Part shown: positions 1-8,348 of the stretch, piece by piece
Layout of the letters: every line of letters begins with the position of its first letter
How positions within the stretch are numbered: position 1 is the stretch's first letter
NCBI GenBank assembly: GCA_938028745.1
Contig: CALIZL010000094.1
Coordinates: forward strand, 1-17,047
Origin: an uncultured Prevotella sp.
GTDB lineage: Bacteria > Bacteroidota > Bacteroidia > Bacteroidales > Bacteroidaceae
Length of the DNA: 17,047 bases
Direction: 5' to 3'
The notes under the pieces: model-generated
Databases searched by the model: none
What the model saw: only the letters and a program-made list of their open reading frames with translations
Told to the model about the DNA's origin: nothing
Position numbers and translations under genes: made by a program

Positions 1-916
1 TGTTTAGCTTTTTGTTGTAAAGGTTGAAAACGTCGATGTCGTTTCCTCGCTTTGCGATGGTAAAGCAGTAGTGGTTGTTAATCGAGTCGTATTCTTCTTT
101 CAGCACATCCTGCCCGAATGAGTTAAACAATCTGTATTTCCCCGTCTCGGCCTTTTGGATGCTGTAAAACGTTTTCTTATTGAAATACCGCAGGTTGTAA
201 GACTTGACATCGTTACATTCCTTAGCAGCTATTGTCGGCTCTTTGGGATTAAGGTTCTTATCAAACTCAAACATTTGCCAACCTCCTGAACTGGGAAACA
301 TCATATATTCAACGCCGCTGTTGTAGAGTAAGAGAACCTTTTTGCCTTCTCTGAGTTTCAAAATCACGGGTACGAAATAGTCCGAACGAGTGGAAGGGCT
401 AGTAATAACAGAGTCGGCAGTGTGGCCTGATAAGGAACAATCGTTATTTGCCCCCCTTCCATTCCTATAAATAAGTGGCTGTATTACGGCAAAATCTTGC
501 CTTAAAAACGTCAACACATAAGTGGAGTTGTCCGTTTCACTTTTGTTTTCTCCGCTGTCATTCATGGTGAAGGGCATGCCTACGTATGAGTCCCAATCTA
601 TTGCATGTAAGTCTTTTACCTCGATAAACCTTTTCGGCAGCTCATCGAAGTCTTTTCTGCTCACAGTGTCTTTGTGTGGATTAATGTTCCACCCTATCTG
701 CGTTATGTTGGGAGAATTATCCAGTCTTGTCTTCTCTTCTACTTGTAGGCTTTGCCTTGTGTATTGCTCTGGCCCAATCTTGGTGTACACTTCGATGTTA
801 TTGCCATAGCAATCAAAACTAATGGCATCTGCATCGGGCAACGGGATGGTTTGTTGCGCATACAGGCTTGCCGCATGATAGCAGCAGAAGATTATGAGGA
901 CTAATAGCTTTTTCAT
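1..916 (-). CDS. Exported WG-repeat-like protein, partial (C-terminus cut by window edge)
   Basis: The reading frame is open from an ATG at 916 to the left edge, about 305 codons with no stop. The N-terminus is a typical Sec signal peptide: MKK, a hydrophobic core LLVLIIFCC, and a cleavage site after SLYA before QQT. The mature part is polar and rich in Asp, Asn and Tyr. From about residue 258 it reads like WG-repeat (KWG) proteins, with segments such as KYRLFNSFGQDVLKEEYDSI followed by a second unit ending in VFNLYNKK. WG repeats are thought to form beta-propeller-like surfaces; no enzymatic role is implied. It lies 105 bp downstream of the VOC gene on the same strand, so it could end that operon or have its own promoter; I saw no clear TAnnTTTG element in the gap. 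The start was chosen for the signal peptide. Specific function unknown. Confidence 0.8.
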   Translation of the reverse strand, partial: MKKLLVLIIFCCYHAASLYAQQTIPLPDADAISFDCYGNNIEVYTKIGPEQYTRQSLQVEEKTRLDNSPNITQIGWNINPHKDTVSRKDFDELPKRFIEVKDLHAIDWDSYVGMPFTMNDSGENKSETDNSTYVLTFLRQDFAVIQPLIYRNGRGANNDCSLSGHTADSVITSPSTRSDYFVPVILKLREGKKVLLLYNSGVEYMMFPSSGGWQMFEFDKNLNPKEPTIAAKECNDVKSYNLRYFNKKTFYSIQKAETGKYRLFNSFGQDVLKEEYDSINNHYCFTIAKRGNDIDVFNLYNKKLN

Positions 917-1021
917 AAGCACTTTCTTATTCGTGTTATGTACAAGGTGTTTGGGGATATGGCATAAAGAGCATTGGGCCTGCGGCTTGCCTTGTTCAAA
1001 ATTCGGGAAACTGGCCTTATT

Positions 1022-1405
1022 TTAAATGGTAATCTCAATGAGATTGCCCTCAAATCCCACAATACAACTTTCATAATAGCCGTCGCCTGTGGTTCGCGGA
1101 CCGTCAAACACCTCGAAACCATTGTCTTTTAGTTGAGCAGTTAGCGCGTCTACCCGCTCTTTACTGCCAACGCTGAACGACAGATGAGCGAAACCTGTTC
1201 TGTTAGGTTCTTTCTTTCGGTCTACGATTTCTGGCTTAGTCATTAATTCCAAGCGCGTGTCGTCGTCGAAGGAGAGGAAGAAAGAGCGGAAACCCGTGCG
1301 CTGGTTGTGGTATCCTTCGTTGCTCTTTGCCCCGAAGTAAGTTACGAAAAAGTTGCGTGCGCCTTCTAAGTCGCAAACGTAAATGGCTATGTGGTCTATC
1401 TTCAT
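1022..1405 (-). CDS. VOC-superfamily (glyoxalase/dioxygenase fold) metalloprotein
   Basis: A 127-residue protein of the vicinal-oxygen-chelate fold, probably cytoplasmic because there is no signal peptide. It has two beta-alpha-beta-beta-beta modules, starting at MKIDHIAIYV and at TGFAHLSFSV. The four expected metal ligands are visible: His5, Glu53 (in LELM), His74 and Glu124 (in NLIEITI). This is the arrangement seen in glyoxalase I and related small VOC enzymes, and the length fits that group. Conserved ligands suggest an active metalloenzyme, but the substrate cannot be read from the sequence; many Bacteroidota homologues are simply called glyoxalase/bleomycin-resistance protein. It starts 18 bp after the stop of the 784-residue gene, so co-transcription is likely. 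ATG at 1405 places His5 where the family expects it. Confidence 0.9.
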   Translation of the reverse strand: MKIDHIAIYVCDLEGARNFFVTYFGAKSNEGYHNQRTGFRSFFLSFDDDTRLELMTKPEIVDRKKEPNRTGFAHLSFSVGSKERVDALTAQLKDNGFEVFDGPRTTGDGYYESCIVGFEGNLIEITI

Positions 1406-1423
1406 CTGTTCGTTATGCGTTTA

Positions 1424-3778
1424 TTAATTGCAGGTAGTAATGGCCGTTAGTCTGGCTTGGTATGCGATATTGATTATCAAAGGTGTGGCATTTGGGGATG
1501 CTCTTTCGCTGTTGAATAAGGCAGCATGCTGGCATTTGTCATGTGTTATGCCCCAAGTAATGGGAGGCAGGGGCTGGGTTTCGCCCCGCCTAAGGTAGCT
1601 GTTGTTGCTACGAAGGCGGGGCGAAAGGGGCGTTATTTTCATCTTCGTTTCCATAAATTCTCTCAGGATGTCGCAGTGTATAATGTAGGCGGCCTGTGTT
1701 TTAGAGCTCTCCACATACTTGGCCAACTTGGTGTAATTGGTGTTAATGGCGGTTTCATTTTCTAGTCCTTCAAACCAAGAGCCGGGTCCTAGCAGTTGCG
1801 GTAAAGTGGCGATGGCGTACGAAACGTAGGCCATAGCAAAGAGAGATGGCAGCTTTAACTCGCCTTTTCGGCTGTTAGCTCCTTGTTTAAGGAGGGTAAG
1901 AGCCTGTTCGGGGAAGTTCATTTCGTAATTTCCAGGCTCGTCGTAACGGCTGTAACTGTCGCGCGTTAGATACCAACAATCGCCATGTATGGATGCTTGG
2001 AAGTAGTGCGAGGCCAGCCTATAAGCTATTTCGGCCTGCACCTCCTTGTCGCGGGCGAGGCGATATTGGCTTTGAAGTTGCAGCATATCGCGGCAGAATT
2101 TCAGTCTGGGATGCACCGTAAGCTTTTTGTTCTTCTCGCTTTCCGAGGGGTCAGACTTACGTGTAAACCATCGGTCGAGGGTGTAATCGGTGCCCGCGAC
2201 GTATTCTACATAGTAACATGTGTTGACATAATCGAGGCTAATCTTCTCTAGATACGGAATGGCCTCTGCAAAATTTCCTTCTCGCAAGTAGGCTTTACCA
2301 ATGTAGCTGTTGAAGTAGTCGGCATTTTTGGATGCCTTTTCAAGTGCAAAACGTTGCAGCGGGTCGGCAGGCGACGAGTTTAAATATTGGTAATAAGCCA
2401 GTATTTCCTTGGAAGTGAGCGTGTCTAGTCCCACCTTGTACTCCCGCGAACTAGGGAAGTCGACATGTCCTTCTTGCTCGCTTTGCAGGTCAATGCCCAT
2501 TACGGCGTCCATCATGCCCAGTAGGGCGAGGGTTTGATTTCTGTTGTTCACCTCTTGGTAGCGCGGGATAAGGTAGTTGTACACCACGTTCTCTAGTGCC
2601 GTACGATGATAATAGTCGTATCTGGAACCGTCGTTGGAGGGCTTTCGTTCAGCAGAACGGCCAAGCAGCCATTTTATTTCGCCCACAACATAGGCCGAAT
2701 AGGCCTCGCCCAAAGGTTCGGTGCGTGTCGAGGCTAGAAGGGCGATGCACCGTGCGCAGTCTTTCGCACGTTTCGTACCACTAAGTTGTTGCGCCTCCTT
2801 GGCATACTCTTGTGCAGCTTTGTAGTTGGATAATTCAAACAACACCATAGCTTGTGCTGCCTTCCACATGGCTTTGTTGCGTACGCTTTCGTTGTGCAAC
2901 ACGTCTGTTTGTATGAAGTTGATGAAGTCTTTTGCCTCTGCCTTTGCGTCGGGTTCAACTTGGTCGGCCTTTAGCGAGCCTTCGTAATTGCAGTCCCATC
3001 CATATCCGCCGTTTACGTAATATTGAAGTAGGTAGGCTAGAGTGGGCGAGTTGGGGTCTTCTTTGTATATGCGCTTTATGCCAGCAGGGTTTCGATAGTT
3101 GCGCATGGCCCATTCCAAGCTTTCCCAGTCGCCTTGATTTATATAGATGTCGCATGCCTTTCGCCATTGTCCTAAGTTAAGTATGGCGTTGGCGTAAAGG
3201 CTGTGCATCATGTCTTTGAACACGCTTTCGGGAAATTTAGATGCCGTGAGTACCCAGAAGTCTTGGTTGGCGCGATAGTCTTTAAGCACAAGGTTGGTGC
3301 GCATATATAATAAGGAGAACTGCGCCTTTAAGCGTTGGCCGCCATAGGCTTTGGCTGTTCGTTGCATGGCAAGCAGCGTTTTGCGGCGTTGGGCCAGCTG
3401 TTGTGCCGTGGGATAGGTCCAACTGTCTTTCAGTTCCTCGCAAATCTTGTTGTATTTTAGTGTCTGGCGGAGATAGAGCAGCATCTCTTCGTCGCGCTTT
3501 TTCTTGGCGGCAGCAAAGAGGCGGGCACAGTCGTTCTCGAAGTAATAGTACCAAGCGTAGCCGTATCCTTCGCTCCAATCTTTGCTAAGGGGTGTTCGGT
3601 CGCCTGTGTATCCGGCCCAGAAACGTGCCAATTTTTCGCCGCTCACAAAGTCGTAGTCGTGCGAATAGACATCGAAGAAGTTTCCTTCGTGGTACTCTAG
3701 TGCGTCGGCGCATGCCCATGTCTTGCTGGTAAACAACGATATGCAGGCAAGTAGGCTAAGGGTTATAAATCTTTTCAT
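1424..3778 (-). CDS. Large exported helical-repeat (TPR-like) protein, function unknown
   Basis: A 784-residue protein with a signal peptide (MKRFITLSLLACISLFTSKTWA, then CADA). Cys23 follows directly, but TWAC is a poor lipobox, so I favour ordinary signal-peptidase I cleavage into the periplasm. The mature chain is almost all amphipathic helices rich in Tyr, Trp, Leu and Ala. TPR-like units are visible near residues 300-330 (AMWKAAQAMVLFELSNYKAA) and 490-515 (YIGKAYLREGNFAEAIPYLE), which suggests a protein-binding scaffold. No catalytic motif was recognised. The start overlaps the end of the upstream lipoprotein gene by 23 bp in another frame, pointing to translational coupling and a shared job. 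The last 75 residues (710-784) lose the helical pattern and include a segment (about 717-733) encoded by a strong DNA palindrome, so the C-terminus may have been altered by an insertion. Confidence 0.85.
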   Translation of the reverse strand: MKRFITLSLLACISLFTSKTWACADALEYHEGNFFDVYSHDYDFVSGEKLARFWAGYTGDRTPLSKDWSEGYGYAWYYYFENDCARLFAAAKKKRDEEMLLYLRQTLKYNKICEELKDSWTYPTAQQLAQRRKTLLAMQRTAKAYGGQRLKAQFSLLYMRTNLVLKDYRANQDFWVLTASKFPESVFKDMMHSLYANAILNLGQWRKACDIYINQGDWESLEWAMRNYRNPAGIKRIYKEDPNSPTLAYLLQYYVNGGYGWDCNYEGSLKADQVEPDAKAEAKDFINFIQTDVLHNESVRNKAMWKAAQAMVLFELSNYKAAQEYAKEAQQLSGTKRAKDCARCIALLASTRTEPLGEAYSAYVVGEIKWLLGRSAERKPSNDGSRYDYYHRTALENVVYNYLIPRYQEVNNRNQTLALLGMMDAVMGIDLQSEQEGHVDFPSSREYKVGLDTLTSKEILAYYQYLNSSPADPLQRFALEKASKNADYFNSYIGKAYLREGNFAEAIPYLEKISLDYVNTCYYVEYVAGTDYTLDRWFTRKSDPSESEKNKKLTVHPRLKFCRDMLQLQSQYRLARDKEVQAEIAYRLASHYFQASIHGDCWYLTRDSYSRYDEPGNYEMNFPEQALTLLKQGANSRKGELKLPSLFAMAYVSYAIATLPQLLGPGSWFEGLENETAINTNYTKLAKYVESSKTQAAYIIHCDILREFMETKMKITPLSPRLRSNNSYLRRGETQPLPPITWGITHDKCQHAALFNSERASPNATPLIINIAYQARLTAITTCN
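1579..1626. repeat. GC-rich imperfect palindrome inside the 3' part of a coding region
   Basis: Perfect 13-bp arms TTTCGCCCCGCCT (1579-1591) and AGGCGGGGCGAAA (1614-1626) enclose inner arms GTAGC (1595-1599) and GCTAC (1607-1611) with a 7-base loop. It lies in frame within codons for roughly residues 717-733 of the 784-residue protein and is more GC-rich than the gene around it. There is no following T-tract on either strand, so it does not look like a classical intrinsic terminator. A small palindromic element inserted into the gene is a possible reading. Confidence 0.7.
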
Positions 3779-4709
3779 AATCGTTTGATGAATATTTTGT
3801 TAGGTTGCGGTTGTTTATGTCGTAAAGAATAATCTCGTTGTGCACGTCGGGACGATGCTTGTTTATCAGTTGTTGCACGCTTTGCAGGTCGGCAAGGGTG
3901 GTTTCGCGCACCGCGATAGAGTCTGTTGGCAGCACGGGATATTCGTCTTTGGTGTGTATTATCCCTACGAATTTGCCACTACGAAACAGCGCGCGAACCC
4001 TAAACAGCGGGTAAGCGGCATTGAGCGGGAGCGAATACGAACGCAAGCCGCCGATGTATTGGCGAACAACTTCGGGGTCGAGAATGGGCTTTTGGTTGGA
4101 AAGTTGCCGAAAATCGCCTGTGTTGTAGAGCATCAGCGTGCCTTTGTCTGCGGGCGGAGCCTGCATGCCAAGCTGATGGAGCCGAATGGTGACCGAGAGT
4201 TTAAGGCCTGCCTTGGTTAGCAGTTGGTGCAGCTGACGAATGAACTGAAAGTAAACTTCTTGTGTTTGCTTGCTCCAATCGCAATCTATCTGTATTTCTT
4301 TCACGTTTTTTACGCCGTGTGTTTCGTTCATTTGGCGAATGCGTTGCCACAGTTTTTCGGCAAACTGGGGTGGCTGGCGCATACATTCGTTGGTGATGAA
4401 CACGGTGGGTATCACCTCGATGCCTCGTGGAACGGAATTGTTGAAGGTGATAGTGGCGTTGGGTAGTGGCTCTTGGTTGGGCTTTTTCACCACATCGAAG
4501 TAACGTATGTATAGCCTTTGCACGTTGTGCGCCTTATAGAATTGGCGTTTCAGACTGTCGTTTACAAAGGTGGTACTCCAATAATAAAGGGAGCGAACGG
4601 GCTTTTGCCGTGTACCAGAGCATGCCCCAAGGAACAAGGCTAAGACAACGAACAGGGCAAAGGCGATGTTCGAGCCGTGTTTTTGGGGTGGCGTGGTAAT
4701 TTTGTTCAT
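3756..4709 (-). CDS. Lipoprotein, possible TIM-barrel/glycosidase-like fold
   Basis: A 317-residue lipoprotein. The N-terminus has a basic region, a long hydrophobic core (AFALFVVLALF) and a good lipobox LGAC with Cys30 as the lipidated residue. The residues after Cys (SGTRQK) do not resemble the acidic surface-export signal of some Bacteroidota lipoproteins. The body alternates predicted strands and helices: NVQRLYIRYFDVV, GIEVIPTVFIT, VKEIQIDCDWS, LKLSVTIRLHQLG, GTLMLYNTGDF, and VGIIH near the end. This resembles a (beta/alpha) barrel of the kind seen in glycoside-hydrolase-like proteins, and the QIDCDW strand end is where catalytic acids often sit; I cannot name the family with certainty. 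It starts 24 bp after the ABC transporter stop and overlaps the next gene by 23 bp, so it probably works in the envelope with the 784-residue protein. Confidence 0.85.
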   Translation of the reverse strand: MNKITTPPQKHGSNIAFALFVVLALFLGACSGTRQKPVRSLYYWSTTFVNDSLKRQFYKAHNVQRLYIRYFDVVKKPNQEPLPNATITFNNSVPRGIEVIPTVFITNECMRQPPQFAEKLWQRIRQMNETHGVKNVKEIQIDCDWSKQTQEVYFQFIRQLHQLLTKAGLKLSVTIRLHQLGMQAPPADKGTLMLYNTGDFRQLSNQKPILDPEVVRQYIGGLRSYSLPLNAAYPLFRVRALFRSGKFVGIIHTKDEYPVLPTDSIAVRETTLADLQSVQQLINKHRPDVHNEIILYDINNRNLTKYSSNDYEKIYNP

Positions 4710-4733
4710 AGGGTTGGTGGTGTTTTCAAGAGC

Positions 4734-6413
4734 TTAATTGGCTTCCAATCGTTCTAGTCGTAGCGTTTGGTCTGAATAGTCAACCACGGCCAGTCGGTGG
4801 GTAATGAAGATGATTGTCTTATCTCTCGATGCCAATATGTTGCTTAACAGCTGGCGTTCGGTTTCTGGGTCGAGCGCGCTTGTGGCCTCGTCGAAGAGCA
4901 TGATGCTGCGGTCGCGCAGCAATGCTCGTGCAATGCCAATGCGTTGGGCTTGGCCTTCGCTCAGTCCACCGCCCGACTCGCTGCACACCGTATCAAGTCC
5001 GTGCGGCAGTTCCATCACGAAGTCGGCGCAGCTTTTGTGTAGGGCAGCAATCATCTCTTCGTCTGTAGCGGCGATGTTTCCTAGTTTAAGGTTCTCTCTA
5101 ATGGTGCCACTCATGAGGGTGTTGCCTTGTGGAACGTAAACAAAGTTGCAGCGCATCAGTGGCGTTAGCTCTCTCGAAGTGTTGTCGTTGTAGATATTTA
5201 CGCTGCCTTTGGTGGGCAACACCAATGCCAAGAGCATGCGGATGAGTGTGGTTTTGCCTGCGCCCGTTTCGCCCAGTACGGCAGTACAGCTGCCTGGCTT
5301 GAAGTCGAAGCTGAGGTCTTTCACGATGTCGCGTTCTCTGTCGCTGTAAGCGAAGGTCACATTGTCTAGTCGCAGGCCGCAGGGAGCATCGAGATATTCG
5401 GGTTCGCCCTGCTGTTCTAGTGGGTTTTCTTCGAGTTCCATCAGTCGTTCGGCTGCTGTGAACACCGCTACGAAGGCCGGAGCGAGTTTCGTTAAGTTGC
5501 GTGCAGGGTTTTGTATGCGGTTTACAAGTTGCAAGAATGCGGTCATTCCGCCAAACGTTAAGGTGTGGTCGGCCAACCGAATGGCGGCCCAAAGGAAGGC
5601 CACGAGGTAGCCTAAAGCAAAGCCGAAGTTAAGAACAACGCTCGAAAATACGGAGAAAAGCGTTCGGCGCACCACGTGTTGTCGCAGTTCGCTTTGGGTT
5701 TCGCCCAGCTTGTTCACCATCATGTTGTCGCTTTCTAGTGTCTTAATGAGCATGCGGTTTTGGATGGTTTCTTGCAAAACGCTTTGTACTTTACTGTCAG
5801 AGTCGCGCACCTTGCGTGTTAGTCGGCGCATCTGACCCACGTAAGTGCGACTGGCCAGCAAGAAAACGGGCAATATGCCCACGATAACCAAGGCCAGAAT
5901 GTGGTCCATAGCAAAGAGATAGCAGAACGCTCCCACAAACATGGCGAAGACAGAAAGCGAGGCCGGGATTGTTTCTGTTAGGAAAGTAACCACTTGGTTC
6001 ACGTCTTGTTCAAGCCTGTTAAGCACGTCGCCCGAGTGGAAAGCCTCTTTGCCGTGCCATTGCGATTTGAGTAATCGGTCGAGCATGCGCTGTTGCATGC
6101 GGTTTTGTGCCTTTATTCCCAAGAGGTTTCTCACCCATGTGCTGGCTATGCTGAGCGAGAAGTCGGCCAAGATAAATAGGCCCATCACGCCCACAGCCCA
6201 GTAAATGGAACCGGGAATAGAACCAGAGGCCACGTCGATGGCGCGTTTTACGGCCCACACCTGAGCCAAACTCACCACCACTTGCATCACGCCGATAGAG
6301 GCATTGAGCATTGCTTGCAGCCTATTGCCGTTCCAAGCCAACCACAACCAGCGAAGAATGGTTTTGGTGGAATATTTGTTGTCGGGTATCCTAAGTAGTG
6401 ATTTAATTTGCAT
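4734..6413 (-). CDS. ABC transporter half-molecule: fused membrane and ATP-binding domains (exporter type)
   Basis: A 559-residue exporter-type ABC protein, likely an inner-membrane homodimer. The transmembrane domain (about residues 30-330) shows hydrophobic segments near 38-58, 72-92, 150-187 and 253-280. The nucleotide-binding domain follows: Walker A GETGAGKTT (381-389), Q-loop near Gln429 (YVPQG), signature LSEGQ (484-488), Walker B IMLFDEATSALD (504-515), and switch His539 (ITHR). All ATPase residues are present, so it should be active. The substrate is unknown; this class exports lipids, peptides or drugs. No peptidase C39 domain is fused. It is first in the tight run with the lipoprotein (24-bp gap) and lies 144 bp downstream of nadK. 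That gap holds a 5-bp-stem hairpin (GGCAG/CTGCC, 6490-6504), too weak to call a terminator. Confidence 0.93.
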   Translation of the reverse strand: MQIKSLLRIPDNKYSTKTILRWLWLAWNGNRLQAMLNASIGVMQVVVSLAQVWAVKRAIDVASGSIPGSIYWAVGVMGLFILADFSLSIASTWVRNLLGIKAQNRMQQRMLDRLLKSQWHGKEAFHSGDVLNRLEQDVNQVVTFLTETIPASLSVFAMFVGAFCYLFAMDHILALVIVGILPVFLLASRTYVGQMRRLTRKVRDSDSKVQSVLQETIQNRMLIKTLESDNMMVNKLGETQSELRQHVVRRTLFSVFSSVVLNFGFALGYLVAFLWAAIRLADHTLTFGGMTAFLQLVNRIQNPARNLTKLAPAFVAVFTAAERLMELEENPLEQQGEPEYLDAPCGLRLDNVTFAYSDRERDIVKDLSFDFKPGSCTAVLGETGAGKTTLIRMLLALVLPTKGSVNIYNDNTSRELTPLMRCNFVYVPQGNTLMSGTIRENLKLGNIAATDEEMIAALHKSCADFVMELPHGLDTVCSESGGGLSEGQAQRIGIARALLRDRSIMLFDEATSALDPETERQLLSNILASRDKTIIFITHRLAVVDYSDQTLRLERLEAN

Positions 6414-6557
6414 GTTTCAACGTTTGGGTGTGTTATGCCTTGCCGTACGTCGACCTTGGTATAGGTTCAAGCTTTCGCCTAGTGTGGGTTGGCAGGTAAG
6501 CTGCCGTCTCTTTTACGATGCTTGTTCGCCGTTGGCAGGTTGTTATCCTTATTTTTT

Positions 6558-7466
6558 TTAGCCGTTGTTGGGCATGTCGGTGTTTCGGCTGTCTGCCCCC
6601 CACATCATCTTGTTTCTGAGCGTAGCGAAGTAGGTTTGGTTGTTTCGCCTTACCTGTTTCACCACGTATGGGGCTTTGCTTATGTGTATGTCGAACCCTT
6701 GCACCAGCTTGGTGCTCCGCCCGTCGATGGCTACGAGATAGTTGTGCGACCTACTTTCAACGCTGAGTTGCAGCTCAACGTTGTCGGGTAGCACGATGGG
6801 GCGTACGTTTAGGCTGTGTGGAGCCACGGCCGTAAGGCAAAGTGCGTTGGTGCTGGGTGCCACAATGGGGCCGCCGTTTGAGAGGTTGTAGGCCGTTGAG
6901 CCCGCTTGTGTGGCCACGATAAGGCCGTCGGCCTGATAGGTAATGAGCCTTTCGCCATCTACACGCACACCGATGGTAATCATCGAGGCGTCGTCGCGTT
7001 TCAGTATGGCAATGTCGTTTACCGCAAAGGGGTTGCCATCGAAGGGCTCATTCCCTGCCTCCACCTTCATAACCACATGCTCCTCAATTCGGTATTCGCC
7101 GTCGAAAATTTCGTTCAACGCATCTTCGGCCTTGCTGGCTGGCACGTCTGCAAGAAATCCCAAGCGGCCCATGTTGATGCCAACAATGGGTATTTGCTTT
7201 TGTCCTATTCGGCCTGCGGCTTTAAGAAAGGTGCCGTCGCCCCCCAGAGAGAGGGCAAGTTGGGCATCGAAGTCGTTGCCTGCGAAAGGTGTTAGCGGGT
7301 AAGCGGGTAGGTTGCCGCTCTGCCGAAGGTAATCAAGAAACGGCTCGTCAACGTACACTTCGGCCTTGTGCTGTGCCAAACATTGCACAACACGGGCGAT
7401 GGCGCGCTCGTTATGGAGTTGACATTCGTTGCCGAAGATGGCTATTTTAAGCGGACAACTGGGCAT
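6558..7466 (-). CDS. nadK: NAD kinase (ATP:NAD+ 2'-phosphotransferase)
   Basis: A 302-residue cytoplasmic enzyme that phosphorylates NAD+ to NADP+, the only de novo route to NADP. The family signature is complete: GGDGT at 75-79 with catalytic Asp77, then NMGRLGFLAD, the NDIAILKRD segment that contacts the NAD ribose, and the GSTAYNLSNGGPIV motif of the C-terminal beta domain. Length is normal for bacterial NadK. The start MPSCPLKIAIFG places the first beta strand a few residues further in than usual; no later ATG before the strand is available, so 7466 is kept. A TACTTTTG promoter element lies about 100 bp upstream. No part looks degraded. Confidence 0.95.
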   Translation of the reverse strand: MPSCPLKIAIFGNECQLHNERAIARVVQCLAQHKAEVYVDEPFLDYLRQSGNLPAYPLTPFAGNDFDAQLALSLGGDGTFLKAAGRIGQKQIPIVGINMGRLGFLADVPASKAEDALNEIFDGEYRIEEHVVMKVEAGNEPFDGNPFAVNDIAILKRDDASMITIGVRVDGERLITYQADGLIVATQAGSTAYNLSNGGPIVAPSTNALCLTAVAPHSLNVRPIVLPDNVELQLSVESRSHNYLVAIDGRSTKLVQGFDIHISKAPYVVKQVRRNNQTYFATLRNKMMWGADSRNTDMPNNG

Positions 7467-7566
7467 GGCATGTACGTTTATACTTTATCTGTGGTGTTTC
7501 TCGGCGTTGTTCGCTAAGGCATATTGCCTGCGTTTTGCCGTTATAACCTTTTCAAGTCCTTTCTTG

Positions 7567-7574
7567 CAAAAGTA
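7567..7574 (-). promoter_or_regulatory. Candidate Bacteroidota -7 promoter element for nadK
   Basis: On the minus strand this reads TACTTTTG, a match to the TAnnTTTG -7 consensus of Bacteroidota primary-sigma promoters, followed by CA. A start near 7560 would give a leader of about 95 nt before nadK. I did not find a TTTG -33 element at the usual distance, so the call rests on one box and its position. Confidence 0.45.
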
Positions 7575-7822
7575 AACAAAAAAAGCGAGAATGCGGCCTT
7601 TATTCTGTAAAATATGTGAAGGATGCGAAAAAAGGACAATAGGATAGGAACGTTGGGAGAAACGAAAGCCTGACTATGGGCTTTGGACAAGTGTGTTGTC
7701 GTTGGCATTGGCCCTGCGGAAAGCCTTTACACAGCCATATATAACCCCCAAAGAAATAGTTTTGGAATGATATTGTCTTATGGTCCAGTTTGCCCATATC
7801 GGGCGCAAGCATCAGTACACAG

Positions 7823-7934
7823 CACCTTGTATTCGCCCTACAAGCACCTTGTACTGGCACTACAAGCGTCTTGTACTCGCGCTACAAGTGCCTTGTATTG
7901 GCACTACAAGGTATCTTGTACTAGCACTACAAAG
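7823..7934. repeat. Tandem array of five 22-bp palindromic units (CTTGTA-N7-TACAAG)
   Basis: Five units, each an imperfect palindrome with arms CTTGTA and TACAAG around a 7-base centre such as CTGGCAC. Palindromes start at 7826, 7848, 7870, 7892 and 7915; the first four are exactly 19 bp with 3-bp spacers (CAC, CGT, TGC), and the last has drifted to a 4-bp spacer and one extra A. The arms are perfectly conserved in the first four units while centres and spacers vary, which suggests the arms are what is maintained. No unique spacers exist, so it is not CRISPR. Confidence 0.9.
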
Positions 7935-8231
7935 TGTTTGTAGTGTGTGTACTAATAACTTTTCGCTGCACTGCAAATGCTGTTGTGTTGGTACATTGAT
8001 GGTAAAGTGGGGTATGCGGACAACTTTCTAAAATCAAATCCCGCTAACTATGATACGATGGTGCTTGGGCGAAGATGCGCCCCAAACCTCTGAAACCACT
8101 AGTCTACAAGCAACGAGTGGCACTTAAAGCATGTGCTAAAAAATCCCCGCAAAGGTTCATTTGTTGTTCCTTGTATTGCTCTTCACTGTCTTTTTGCTTT
8201 TATCTGGCATCTTTTGCTTTCTCTTTCAGAA

Positions 8232-8249
8232 AGCATAGTTCACTATGCT
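8232..8249 (-). terminator. Short perfect palindrome downstream of ispF, possible terminator
   Basis: Perfect 8-bp arms AGCATAGT and ACTATGCT enclose a 2-base loop. On the minus strand the stem is followed by TTTCT and a second small dyad (CTTTCTGAAAG). It lies about 100 bp past the ispF stop and before the gene-free interval, a reasonable place for transcription to end. The T-tract is weak, so the terminator role is tentative. Confidence 0.35.
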
Positions 8250-8348
8250 CCTTCAAGAAGTAAGCAAAACTTGCTCAGCTAAAAGCTAAAAATACAGCAA
8301 AGGTAATTATTAAAACCTGCCTTAATCCAGTCCCAATTCTTTTCCCCT

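Larger units (their letters stand above)
7467..8348. other. Gene-free interval between ispF and nadK
   Basis: About 880 bp without a convincing gene. Open frames here are short, cross repeat DNA and match no family I recognise. It holds, from nadK outward, a -7 promoter element for nadK (7567-7574), a 22-bp-pitch palindrome array (7823-7934) and a short palindrome (8232-8249) some 100 bp beyond the ispF stop. Between these I see only AT-rich unstructured DNA. An unrecognised small RNA cannot be excluded. Confidence 0.6.

Noticed and set aside
5098..5592. 164-codon minus-strand frame inside the ABC transporter gene
   Set aside because: It is in another frame of a gene with complete ABC motifs, is Arg/Thr/His-rich and has no recognisable family.
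7683..8031. Open frames of 83-86 codons in the nadK-ispF gap
   Set aside because: They are translations of the 22-bp palindrome array and flanks in different frames, with no conserved motif.
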